Shown here one piece after another: positions 1-7,928 of a stretch of 64,000 nucleotides of DNA. The stretch is from Desulfobulbaceae bacterium (lineage in GTDB: Bacteria; Desulfobacterota; Desulfobulbia; Desulfobulbales; Desulfocapsaceae): contig WSXV01000005.1 in assembly GCA_009773475.1 (NCBI GenBank), positions 81,491 through 145,490 on the forward strand. The letters run 5' to 3'. Under the pieces are notes generated by a model. The model made no database searches. It saw nothing but the letters and a program-made list of their open reading frames with translations, and was not told the origin of the DNA. The translations under genes were made by a program, and so were the position numbers. Position 1 is the first letter of the stretch, and each line of letters begins with the position of its first letter.

Positions 1-1236
1 GAACAGTCCTTACGTTATGTGCATGTGGCCGGCACCAATGGCAAGGGATCCGTCAGTGTCACCCTTTTGACTCTGCTCGCCGGGGCCGGCTATCGGGTCG
101 GCCTGTACACCTCACCCCATCTCAGTTCGGTGCGAGAGCGCTTTCGGATCAACGATACCTATATCAGCGCTGAAAAGTTTGCCGAGATCGCAAGCCGCAT
201 CCGAGAGGTGCTGGGCATTGATAAGATCACCTATTTCGAGTTTACCACCGCCCTTGCCCTGCTCTGGTTTGCTGAATCAAACCTTGACCTGGTGATCCTT
301 GAGACCGGAATGGGTGGTCGGTTGGATGCCACTAACGTGATTGTCCCACTGGTCTCGGTGATCACTAACGTGACCATGGATCATGAGGCCTATCTCGGCA
401 CCACTGTGGCCGCAGTGGCGGCGGAAAAGGCGGGGATTATCAAGGCGTCTGTGCCCGTGGTTTCCGGGCTGGCGGCAGATGAGGGCTTGGCGGTGGTGGA
501 GCGAATTTGTGAGGAAAAAGAAGCGCCCCTATACTGTTATGGTCAGGATTTTTCAGCCAGTCAGGGTGTGGATCATCTCTGGTCGTGGGAGCCGGTGGGC
601 CAACGCTTGGCTGCCTGCGGTCTTGATGCCCTGCGCTGTTCCATGCGCGGCAGCTATCAGATTGTTAACGCCTCCCTCGCCTTGGCGGTATTAGCCCTGC
701 TGCAGCCGCACGGGTTTCTGTTGTCTTCTGCCGCCATTCGTTCCGGTCTTGCGAGGGTGCGTTGGCCGGGGCGTCTTGAGCATATTTGTCTTGATCGGCA
801 AAGTCGCGTAGTATTGGCATCGGGGCAGACAACCGATGCCACCGTGATCTGTTATCTCCTGGATGGGGCTCACAATCCCGCTGGGGTGGAGAGCCTGGTG
901 CGAACCCTGCGTCAGGAGTATAAATACCGGCGTTTGATCGTGGTCTGGGGCGCCATGCTGGATAAGGATCTGGATAATACCCTGCCGCTTATTGCGGAAA
1001 TGGCCGATGTTTTAATGTTGACCCGGCCTGCGGGAGAACGGGCCGCTACTCCCGAACAGCTGTTGGCCCATCTGGATCCCACTGCCCAGCCGCGCTGCGA
1101 GTGTGTCGTCGATGTTGAACGGGCCTTGCGGCGGGCTGAGGAGTTGGCTCAGGATGGTGACTTGATCGTGGTGGCCGGTTCTTTATATCTTATCGGGGCG
1201 GCGCGCCGGATCCTGGTGGGAGAGCTGGTGGAGTAG
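1..1236 (+). CDS. folC: FolC, folylpolyglutamate/dihydrofolate synthase (5' partial)
   Basis: Cytoplasmic Mur-ligase-fold enzyme that joins glutamate to dihydropteroate or folates using ATP. The frame is open from base 1 and the window begins inside the gene: the P-loop motif HVAGTNGKGS starts only about 8 codons in, whereas FolC proteins normally have some 40 residues before it. Further family motifs are TSPHL, the ETGMGGRLDATN stretch, NVTMDHEAYLG and LDGAHNPAG. The GTG at position 19 is an internal valine codon, not a start. The stop codon directly abuts the start of the HNH gene, so the two are probably co-transcribed. Confidence 0.95.
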   Translation, partial: EQSLRYVHVAGTNGKGSVSVTLLTLLAGAGYRVGLYTSPHLSSVRERFRINDTYISAEKFAEIASRIREVLGIDKITYFEFTTALALLWFAESNLDLVILETGMGGRLDATNVIVPLVSVITNVTMDHEAYLGTTVAAVAAEKAGIIKASVPVVSGLAADEGLAVVERICEEKEAPLYCYGQDFSASQGVDHLWSWEPVGQRLAACGLDALRCSMRGSYQIVNASLALAVLALLQPHGFLLSSAAIRSGLARVRWPGRLEHICLDRQSRVVLASGQTTDATVICYLLDGAHNPAGVESLVRTLRQEYKYRRLIVVWGAMLDKDLDNTLPLIAEMADVLMLTRPAGERAATPEQLLAHLDPTAQPRCECVVDVERALRRAEELAQDGDLIVVAGSLYLIGAARRILVGELVE

Positions 1237-1539
1237 ATGATGGATTCTTTTGGTTTTGACGGTATGGACGAGGCCGAAATCCGCACCGAGCGGGCCAAGG
1301 CCAGAGAGATGCGCAAAAGCCGCTGGTGGCAGCAGAAAACCGCTTCCGGGCAATGTTATTATTGTCAGCAGATTGTTACGTTTAAAGAGCTGACAATGGA
1401 TCATCTGGTGCCCCTGACCCGGGGCGGCCGCAGCACCAGGGACAATCTGGTGCCTTCCTGCAAGGCCTGCAATACTTTGAAAAAAAATATGCTTCCCTTG
1501 GAATGGGAAGCATATCTGGAATCGTGCAAGGCTCCTTGA
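1237..1539 (+). CDS. HNH endonuclease family protein
   Basis: A 100-residue protein built around one HNH nuclease motif. A CxxC pair (CYYC) is followed by MDHLVPLTRGG with the catalytic-type DH, an asparagine in DNLVPSC, and a second CxxC (CKAC), which together would form a zinc knuckle with a metal-dependent nuclease site. The N-terminal 35 residues are charged and Arg-rich. It starts at ATG 1237 immediately after the folC stop (ATG 1240 also possible), suggesting translational coupling. Stand-alone proteins of this type are common in Proteobacteria, and the DNA substrate cannot be predicted. The last codons overlap a hairpin that looks like the terminator of the opposing mscS gene. Confidence 0.85.
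   Translation: MMDSFGFDGMDEAEIRTERAKAREMRKSRWWQQKTASGQCYYCQQIVTFKELTMDHLVPLTRGGRSTRDNLVPSCKACNTLKKNMLPLEWEAYLESCKAP
1481..1515 (-). terminator. Intrinsic terminator for mscS, inside the HNH coding sequence
   Basis: A perfect 11-bp inverted repeat (ATATGCTTCCC at 1487-1497, GGGAAGCATAT at 1505-1515) encloses a 7-nt loop. Read on the minus strand the hairpin is followed by a run of seven T (the A-run at 1481-1487). It lies about 60 nt beyond the mscS stop codon and within the last codons of the HNH gene. Confidence 0.7.
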
Positions 1540-1575
1540 AGACAGGCTTGCGATAGAGAGAAGGGGACTCGCTTT

Positions 1576-2424
1576 TCAGCGTCCTGTTTCTTCCTGCGAA
1601 GATCTTGGGTTGAGCAAGAGGGGCGGCTGGGAAGAGGGAAAAGAAATCCCTTTTTCGTCAAAGGTCTCTTTGATCCTTTCGGTGAGAGCAAAGCGCACAT
1701 CCCAGTAGTCAGGGGTGTTGACCCACGGGCGGACCACGATCTGGATGCCGGAATCTCCCAGCTCAGCCACGGCGATGACCGGTAATGGGGAGGTCAATAC
1801 CCGTTTTTCTGCCTGCAGGAGTTCCCGTAAAAGCTTTTTGACCTGATGAATATCCTCCTGATACCCAATTCTGACCGACAGGTCGATGCGGCGGGTTGCT
1901 TCGGAATTGATATTGGTGATCACGCCCTTGGTGATGGCGCTGTTGGGGACAAAAATCTTCTGGTTGTCAGCAGTGATAATGACCGTGCTGAAGATGTCAA
2001 TGACTCGAACTGCGCCTGTCACCCCGCCGGCAGAGATCGCGTCACCGACCTTGAACGGCCTGAACAAAATCAACATCACGCCGGCGGCGAAGTTGGCCAG
2101 GGAATCCTTGAGCGCCAGGCCAATGGCCAGGCCGGCCGCGCCGAGAATGGCAACAAACGAGGTGGTCTTGATGCCAAGCTGGTCGGCGGCTGCGATAACC
2201 ACGGCCGTGAGCAAAGCGTAGTAGATGATCTTGTTGAGAAAGCTGGCCAGTGTTACATCCACCCCGCTCCGATGCAGGGCCTTCTGGCCCAGGTTGGCAA
2301 GCCAGTGGGCCAGCCAGCGGCCGATGATGAAGATGGTAATGGCTAGAAGAACGCCAATGCCGTTGTGTATCAGCCAGTCTTTGGCGGAGTGCAGATATTG
2401 AACCGGAGCCTGTGCCGCATCCAT
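1576..2424 (-). CDS. Small-conductance mechanosensitive channel, MscS family
   Basis: An inner-membrane channel that opens under membrane tension and releases solutes after osmotic downshock. The protein has 282 residues, the size of E. coli MscS (286). Three hydrophobic segments lie near residues 20-40, 60-85 and 90-118. The third is the pore-lining helix, with the Gly/Ala-rich pattern AILGAAGLAIGLALKDSLAN, followed by FRPFKVGD at the start of the beta domain. The C-terminal part (VPNSAITKGVITNIN and RIDLSVRIGY) is the cytoplasmic cage. It is convergent with the HNH gene and served by the terminator at 1481-1515. Confidence 0.93.
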   Translation of the reverse strand: MDAAQAPVQYLHSAKDWLIHNGIGVLLAITIFIIGRWLAHWLANLGQKALHRSGVDVTLASFLNKIIYYALLTAVVIAAADQLGIKTTSFVAILGAAGLAIGLALKDSLANFAAGVMLILFRPFKVGDAISAGGVTGAVRVIDIFSTVIITADNQKIFVPNSAITKGVITNINSEATRRIDLSVRIGYQEDIHQVKKLLRELLQAEKRVLTSPLPVIAVAELGDSGIQIVVRPWVNTPDYWDVRFALTERIKETFDEKGISFPSSQPPLLLNPRSSQEETGR

Positions 2425-2655
2425 GGTGTTGGTTCTCCTGAAATGGTGATGGTCGGGTGAGTTGCAGGGGACATACTAGCTTGAAATCATAGTCAGGGAA
2501 CAGGAAAAGATCAAATATTATCAACTCTTCGTGGTTGTTAGTGGGCTTCTTGGGGTACTACTGGAGTGTTGTCTGGTGGAAAAAGATAATGCACGAGTCT
2601 GAAAAATAGTTTAAAGCTGAGAAGCTATCTCTGTAGGTGTTGCAAAAGAAACATT

Positions 2656-2732
2656 GGGCGGGTAGCTCAGCTGGATAGAGTGTCGGCCTCCGAAGCCGAA
2701 GGTCGCGGGTCCGAATCCCGCCTCGCCCACCA
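2656..2732 (+). tRNA. tRNA-Arg (anticodon CCG)
   Basis: A complete cloverleaf can be folded. Acceptor stem GGGCGGG pairs with CTCGCCC (one G-T), the D-arm carries GCTCAGCTGGATAGAGT, and anticodon stem TCGGC/GCCGA holds loop CTCCGAA with anticodon CCG, which reads CGG. The T-arm is GCGGGTCCGAATCCCGC, the discriminator is A, and CCA is encoded. A strong terminator follows 34 nt later. Confidence 0.97.
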
Positions 2733-2765
2733 TTTGAGATTATAAAGCAGTCCAATAAGTATGTT

Positions 2766-2801
2766 AAGCCCGCTACCTGCTCAGGATAGCGGGCTTTTTT
2801 T
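2766..2801 (+). terminator. Intrinsic terminator after tRNA-Arg
   Basis: AAGCCCGCTA (2766-2775) pairs with TAGCGGGCTT (2787-2796), with extra CCTG/CAGG pairing inside the loop, and is followed by an uninterrupted T-run. Confidence 0.92.
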
Positions 2802-2912
2802 GTTGTCTTGCAGGGACCGGCAAGGTAGCATGCTGCAATCTATTGTTTGTTCTTTGTAGGAGTGTGCACTGAAATTGACTTTGCTCAAGTTCATTCAAAA
2901 AAGGAGGACTCA

Positions 2913-3416
2913 ATGAAAAAAAACTTTCCACTAGCTACATGTATCGTGCTTTTCATCGGTATGATTTGCGGATTTGACAGCAATGGGAAGCTTGCGTTCG
3001 GAGCTGATGGGCCAAAGCTTATTGAACCGGCCATGATCATCACGGTGGAGGATGCCAGGGCGCTGACCGGTGCCGGTTTTGGCGAGTGTACCGTTACAGA
3101 ACAGGCGGCTGTCGGTCTGAAACTCTGTGTGTATGAGAAGGACGGGGCTTTTCTGCAACTGGGATTGACGCAGACTAAACAGAACGGCAACACTCCGGAA
3201 TCCATCTATAATTCGATTAAGGGAGCATTTAAGGATGCGGCAAAGATCGAAGGGGTGGGCGATGACAACTTTGTTGCGCCTCCGGGATTGCATATACTGA
3301 AAGACGGATATTATATGACGGTTTCCTTGGGACTTCTCAACAAAGACAGGGAAAAGCTGAAGGCGGTGGGAATCAAGGCTGTCTCTAATTTGAGCAAATA
3401 TACCCAGAAAAAGTGA
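2913..3416 (+). CDS. Exported protein of unknown function
   Basis: A 167-residue protein I do not recognise. ATG 2913 is the start because it sits 5 nt after a perfect AAGGAGG (2901-2907); an in-frame ATG at 2847 has no ribosome site. A signal peptide is evident (MKKN, then a hydrophobic core to about residue 20, with the cleavage region near FGADG at 28-33), so the product is probably periplasmic or outer-membrane associated. The mature part has two cysteines (in FGECTV and LKLCVY) that could form a disulphide, and short alternating hydrophobic strands. The next gene, also exported, follows 57 nt later, so they may form an operon. Confidence 0.75.
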   Translation: MKKNFPLATCIVLFIGMICGFDSNGKLAFGADGPKLIEPAMIITVEDARALTGAGFGECTVTEQAAVGLKLCVYEKDGAFLQLGLTQTKQNGNTPESIYNSIKGAFKDAAKIEGVGDDNFVAPPGLHILKDGYYMTVSLGLLNKDREKLKAVGIKAVSNLSKYTQKK

Positions 3417-3473
3417 CTGGTTACCCTTTGAGTCAACCCTTTAAAGAACCCTTAATTGCGGAGGTATATAGAG

Positions 3474-4574
3474 ATGCGGCATAAATTTGTATGGTTTCAG
3501 GTGTTGTTTTGCTTACTTGCAAGTTTTTCGTGGACAAGCAACGCTTCGGCGGATGCTACCTTGCCGACGGCGGACAGAACCGGTGCCAAGGACTCACCGC
3601 TCATCGGTCGTTTTGCCGGTTCGTTTATCGTTGCCTACGACATGAAAGACTATGACGAATTTTCATTGCCTCTTGGCCCACTCAAACCTGTTGCCGATAA
3701 GGAAAAGCGCGACGCCCATAATAACATCGTTTTTGCTCCCCAAGAGAGCAAGCTCTTGAGTGGCCGTCGTCTCCATCTGGTGTATCTTCTGCCCGAGAAT
3801 ATCAGCCCGTTGCAGGCCACTCGTAATTATCAGAATGAGGTGGGTAGCCTGAACGGCAATGATGGAAAACCACTGTTTGAGTGTAAGGGGTCTGATTGCG
3901 GTGGTGATCCAGGGCGAAGCAGTGAAGGCGGCGGGGGTGATCAAAGCCTGTCAATGTATCTGTGGCCGGAGGAAAATATCAAGGATAAGCATTTTACCAA
4001 TGGTCATTGTGCCCAGACCGTTCGCACCAACGAGCAACATTTTGTGGCCTTCGAGCTGCCCGCCAAGAATGCCTATGTTTCGGTGTTGGCTTACAGCGTC
4101 AAGGATAACAGCTATTGCAAAGCCTTTAATAACCGGACAGTCGTGGTGGTTGATGTCTTTGAACGTAAGGCCATGGAGCAGAAAATGGTGACGGTCAAGG
4201 CCGAGGAAATGGCCCAGTCGATTATGGCCAGCGGCCACATTGCCCTGTACGGCCTCTATTTTGATACCGGCAAGGCGGATGTAAAACCCGAATCCAAGGA
4301 TACCCTTGAGCAGATAGCCAAGTTGCTCACAACGACCCCGTCGCTCAAATTACTGGTGGTTGGGCATACCGATAATGTTGGCACATTGAGTTCCAATATG
4401 GATCTGTCCAAACGCCGAGCAGATGCCGTTGTTTCTGTGCTGGTCAGTCAGTACGCCATTGATCGAACTCGTTTGAGCCCCGTGGGCGTATCGTTTGCAA
4501 GTCCTGTTGCCGCCAATAGCAATGACGAAGGAAGGGCTAAAAATCGCCGGGTTGAGCTGGTGCCAAATAGTTGA
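3474..4574 (+). CDS. OmpA C-terminal-domain (peptidoglycan-binding) exported protein
   Basis: A 366-residue protein with a Sec signal peptide (residues 1 to about 28, ending SNASADA). A roughly 220-residue N-terminal region of unknown fold contains a Cys/Gly-rich stretch, and the C-terminal 110 residues are an OmpA-like domain. Recognisable parts are LYFDTGKADVKPES, VVGHTDNVGTLSSN, SKRRADAVVSVL and NRRVEL, the residues that grip meso-diaminopimelate. It should therefore anchor something in the outer membrane or periplasm to the cell wall. ATG 3474 follows GGAGG (3460-3464) at good spacing and is preferred over the upstream TTG 3456. The 3' end overlaps the opposite-strand SRPBCC gene by 38 bp. 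Confidence 0.88.
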   Translation: MRHKFVWFQVLFCLLASFSWTSNASADATLPTADRTGAKDSPLIGRFAGSFIVAYDMKDYDEFSLPLGPLKPVADKEKRDAHNNIVFAPQESKLLSGRRLHLVYLLPENISPLQATRNYQNEVGSLNGNDGKPLFECKGSDCGGDPGRSSEGGGGDQSLSMYLWPEENIKDKHFTNGHCAQTVRTNEQHFVAFELPAKNAYVSVLAYSVKDNSYCKAFNNRTVVVVDVFERKAMEQKMVTVKAEEMAQSIMASGHIALYGLYFDTGKADVKPESKDTLEQIAKLLTTTPSLKLLVVGHTDNVGTLSSNMDLSKRRADAVVSVLVSQYAIDRTRLSPVGVSFASPVAANSNDEGRAKNRRVELVPNS

Positions 4575-4962
4575 ATGGCGCGATGCGAGCTATTTTTACC
4601 AGAGCAATCCAGCAGACAGGAAGATAGCCTGCTGCCCACCACGGCATATCAAAGCAGAGCTTGCAGGAATGATTGCCAGTCCGGATGAGTGTATGACCGG
4701 TGGCCTCGAAGGAACCGATACGCCAGCTCCAGAACTTCAGGTCTCTGAACTTGCTGATGGTGAAAGGAAGCCAGAACGAAAACAGCGTCTTGACCCGCCC
4801 CTTGCTGCCAAGTTTGATGTGTGATTCTTCGCAGTCCACAGCAACCAGCGAGGGGCCCCACATCGGCCAAAGACGGATATCTGTGAGGATATCCCACACG
4901 GCTTCCGGGGAAGCGGCAATTTCTTTACAGATGGAAATTCTCTTTTCCCTGAAAGATATCAT
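4537..4962 (-). CDS. SRPBCC (START/polyketide-cyclase-like) protein
   Basis: A 141-residue protein with the typical opening of the SRPBCC helix-grip fold: ISICKEIAASPEAVWDILTDIRLWPMWGPSL (residues 9-39 region), then an antiparallel sheet and a hydrophobic C-terminal helix. Such proteins bind lipids or other hydrophobic ligands, but the ligand here is unknown. It lies 92 nt downstream of the chemoreceptor gene on the same strand, and its 3' end overlaps the OmpA-domain gene on the other strand. I infer a cytoplasmic location because there is no signal peptide. Confidence 0.7.
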   Translation of the reverse strand: MISFREKRISICKEIAASPEAVWDILTDIRLWPMWGPSLVAVDCEESHIKLGSKGRVKTLFSFWLPFTISKFRDLKFWSWRIGSFEATGHTLIRTGNHSCKLCFDMPWWAAGYLPVCWIALVKIARIAPFNYLAPAQPGDF

Positions 4963-5054
4963 TGCCCTCCCGTCATTTTTCCTTTTTTCAATGATGTTTC
5001 CCCACGAAATCTGCCGCAGTGCGTTAGGAAGTCACGCTTACGGAAGATACATGA

Positions 5055-7052
5055 TCAGATCTTGAAGCTGCCGACAATAGTATTCAGTTCGGCGGCCATC
5101 TGCTGTAGATCGGCAGAACTGTTCTGGACCTGCCGACTGTTCTCAGACATACTTGTGGCAGCCAGATTCACCTTGGCAATATCCTCAGCAATAGTACCGG
5201 CCACCACTGAGCTTTGGTTGACATTCTCATTGACCTCCTGGATTCCCTGACTGGCCTGAGCGATATTGCTGGCGATTTCCCTGGTTGCTGCAGTCTGTTC
5301 CACAACTGCTGATGCTATGGTTGTGACGATATCGTTCACACCGTCGATTATCTCGGAGATTTGATTTATTTCTGTAACCGTCGATTTGGTTGTCTGCTGC
5401 ACCTCGTCGATCTGTTTTTTAATATTCAAGGTGGCTTGCGCCGTTTGTTTGGCCAGCTCTTTGATCTCATTGGCAACTACCGCAAACCCTTTACCCGCTT
5501 CTCCCGCCCGGGCTGCCTCAATAGTCGCGTTCAGCGCCAGAAGATTAGTTTGTTCGGAGATTTCCGTGATTGTTTCTGTGACCATGCTGATTTGTTGGGC
5601 CGCATTGCCCAATTCTCCCATTTTCCCCGAAGCCTTTTGGGCTTGAAGCACTGCCTGCCTGGAAACATTACTGGCCCGTTCGGCATTTTCGGCGATTTCA
5701 GTGATGGTCGAACTCATCTCTTCGGCTGCTGAGGCCACCATATTGGTGTTGGTTGACGATTCTTCCATGGCGGCCGCGACATTATTGAGATTGGCGCTCA
5801 TTTCTTCCGAGGCGGTGGCCACATTGGCCGCCCTCTGTGATGTGTCCACGGAGCCGTCGGACAATTCCCTGGCTATTGCAGAGAGCTGATTGGCGGATGA
5901 ATTGACATTACTTGAGTTTTCCGCGATCCGTTTGATGATACCCTGAAGCTTTTCAATAAAGGTGTTGAACCAGAAACCAAGCTCACCGATTTCATCCTTT
6001 GACTTGGCGTCCAGACGCATCGTCAGGTCACCTTCGCCTTCGGCAATATCCTTGAGACTGCTGATTGCCCGGTTAATCGGTTTGACAATCAGGCCGGCCG
6101 AGTAAGCAACCGCTACGATTGTCAACAGAATCGCCACGAGAGTGACAATGAGGCTTGCGTTGCGAATGGAGTGTGCTGCCTCCAAAAACTCCGATTCATT
6201 CTGAGTGACGGCGACATGCCAATTTGTTACCGATAAAGGGCAAAAACCGGAAATTTTGTCGACACCATTAAAGGTGTATTTTTCGACACCCCTTTCACCG
6301 GCCAGCATTCTCCTGACAAAAGTCTCCATTCCGGCCTGTTTGCTCAAATCAAGTGTAAGGATGTGTTTCGGTAGGGGATGGGCCAGCATGAGCGCCTTAT
6401 GGTCGGTCATGTATCCATAACCGGTTGTGCCGACTTTCCTTCCCGAAACCAGTTCGGTGAAAAATTCTACCTTCATAACCAATCCGAGTGTGCCGACAAA
6501 TTCATTCGTCTCGGTTTGAATGGGAACGCAGATGACGGAGATGAGTTTGTCGGTGATTTTAGAACGGAAAATATCACTTATAGTTGTCTTCCCAGTATTT
6601 TTAGCGGCTTGGAAGTATTCCCGGTCGCCGACGTTACTGCCTTTATATTCTTTGCCATCGTCCAGTATCCCGGTGACTAGACTGCCCTTGGCGTCGGTGA
6701 CAAAGATACCCTGATAGGAGGTGCCCAGCCTGGAGAATTTTTTTCCTAGACTGGCATAGAGTCCTTTGGCCTCTTCGGTGGCACCATCGGTGCCGCCTTT
6801 ATGCACCTGGGCTAGAACATTGACGACCTCCTTGTCGGTGGCAATGACCTCGGCAAGTTTAATTTCTTCCTTCAGGGTCTGGTCGACAAGTCCGGCAAGG
6901 TCAGCGGCAATAGCTGCGGCATTTTTGGAGGACAAATCCGAAAGAGCGGTGGATGATTTTGAGATCGATAGAATGCTGATAACGATAAGGGGAAGGAGAA
7001 CCAGAGTAATACCACCGGCGAGAAGTTTGAACCGAATTGATGTGATTTTCAT
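5055..7052 (-). CDS. Methyl-accepting chemotaxis protein with dCache sensor
   Basis: A 665-residue transmembrane chemoreceptor. TM1 is at about residues 10-32. The periplasmic region to about 290 looks like a double-Cache domain (GIFVTDAKGSLVTG, GDREYFQAAKNTGKTTISD and a second GTTGYGYMTD half). TM2 is near 300-325 and is followed by a HAMP domain (VKPINRAISSLKDIAEGEGDLT). The signalling hairpin contains the invariant tip NLLALNATIEAARAGEAGKG and GFAVVANEIKELA. There is no C-terminal CheR-binding pentapeptide. ATG 7052 (MKITSIRF) follows GAGAGG and is chosen over an upstream in-frame ATG at 7100. It would signal to a CheA/CheW complex encoded elsewhere. Confidence 0.95.
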   Translation of the reverse strand: MKITSIRFKLLAGGITLVLLPLIVISILSISKSSTALSDLSSKNAAAIAADLAGLVDQTLKEEIKLAEVIATDKEVVNVLAQVHKGGTDGATEEAKGLYASLGKKFSRLGTSYQGIFVTDAKGSLVTGILDDGKEYKGSNVGDREYFQAAKNTGKTTISDIFRSKITDKLISVICVPIQTETNEFVGTLGLVMKVEFFTELVSGRKVGTTGYGYMTDHKALMLAHPLPKHILTLDLSKQAGMETFVRRMLAGERGVEKYTFNGVDKISGFCPLSVTNWHVAVTQNESEFLEAAHSIRNASLIVTLVAILLTIVAVAYSAGLIVKPINRAISSLKDIAEGEGDLTMRLDAKSKDEIGELGFWFNTFIEKLQGIIKRIAENSSNVNSSANQLSAIARELSDGSVDTSQRAANVATASEEMSANLNNVAAAMEESSTNTNMVASAAEEMSSTITEIAENAERASNVSRQAVLQAQKASGKMGELGNAAQQISMVTETITEISEQTNLLALNATIEAARAGEAGKGFAVVANEIKELAKQTAQATLNIKKQIDEVQQTTKSTVTEINQISEIIDGVNDIVTTIASAVVEQTAATREIASNIAQASQGIQEVNENVNQSSVVAGTIAEDIAKVNLAATSMSENSRQVQNSSADLQQMAAELNTIVGSFKI

Positions 7053-7928
7053 AGCAGACCTCTCATTAAAGGTTTGGCTTTTTTCGAATTCTCCCGGCAT
7101 GCATCATCAAACATATGAAAAATTCGGGCCTTTACAAAAAAAAGCAAAAATTTATAACAGGTTACAATTAGATTAAGTACTCAATAATTGTAAGTAAAGA
7201 TGTGAAGTAAATATTCTTCCTGAAATCTTTTATATTTGGATAGCCCAAGCTCCCATGGTGTAGGTTGAAAAAAATGGGCATTATTCTAGGCGTGGATTCA
7301 ACCCCCATACCGAGGAAATGTGGCTTTTGAAAAAGGCCTCTAGGACAGTAGTCATTTGTTCTGTACCTCCTCAGTAAAAGGGCGCAGCCTTTTTTATAAC
7401 GATTCAGAAGTGCCCGATTTCACATGAAATGAAAAAAGAAAAAGTTAAATTCAATTTTACAGAAGCAATTTTTGCGCCACCAAGGGAAAAGAAATATTTT
7501 CCATCTAATTTCATGGTGTTATGGCTCACTTTCGGGAAAAGTTCCCTTCTTTCGCCGCTCTTCTGAGAAAACTATCTGTTCAAAATCGGGCACAATTCTA
7601 GCAAGCTTACCAATATTAATGATGTAAATATTGGTGAAGTTATGGCGTTAGATGACAAATGTGATGATCGTTCAAAATCGGGCATGACTTTCATCCTTTG
7701 CACTTCGATGCATGGCCGGTGCGGTAATATTGATGGCCTCCCCATCACACTTCTTGTTACAGAATACTCCTTGAGAAATAGGTAATATCTGGAGTACAAA
7801 AGAGAGAGATATTGGTCCATTGCAACGACTCTTTGCTTGGAGGTCCGATGTGTATGTAGTGGCTGGCTTTTTAAAAGCAGCTTTTTCGGAGACCCGGCAT
7901 CTTCCCTCCACCATAAGCGGATTGAGAT
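7053..7928. other. Long non-coding interval with short repeats
   Basis: About 875 bases without a convincing gene. It is AT-rich and contains three copies of a short motif: two direct 15-bp copies of GTTCAAAATCGGGCA (7578-7592 and 7670-7684) and an inverted 10-bp core TGCCCGATTT (7411-7420). Between the direct copies lies a perfect 9-bp inverted repeat, ACCAATATT (7609-7617) and AATATTGGT (7627-7635). The open frames on the minus strand here lack ribosome sites and recognisable sequence. The interval must carry the promoters of the divergent chemoreceptor and DUF748 genes. Confidence 0.5.

Noticed and set aside
2558..2755. Minus-strand frame with GGIRTRDLRLRRPTLYPAELP
   Set aside because: This is the well-known false translation of the antisense strand of a tRNA gene, here tRNA-Arg.
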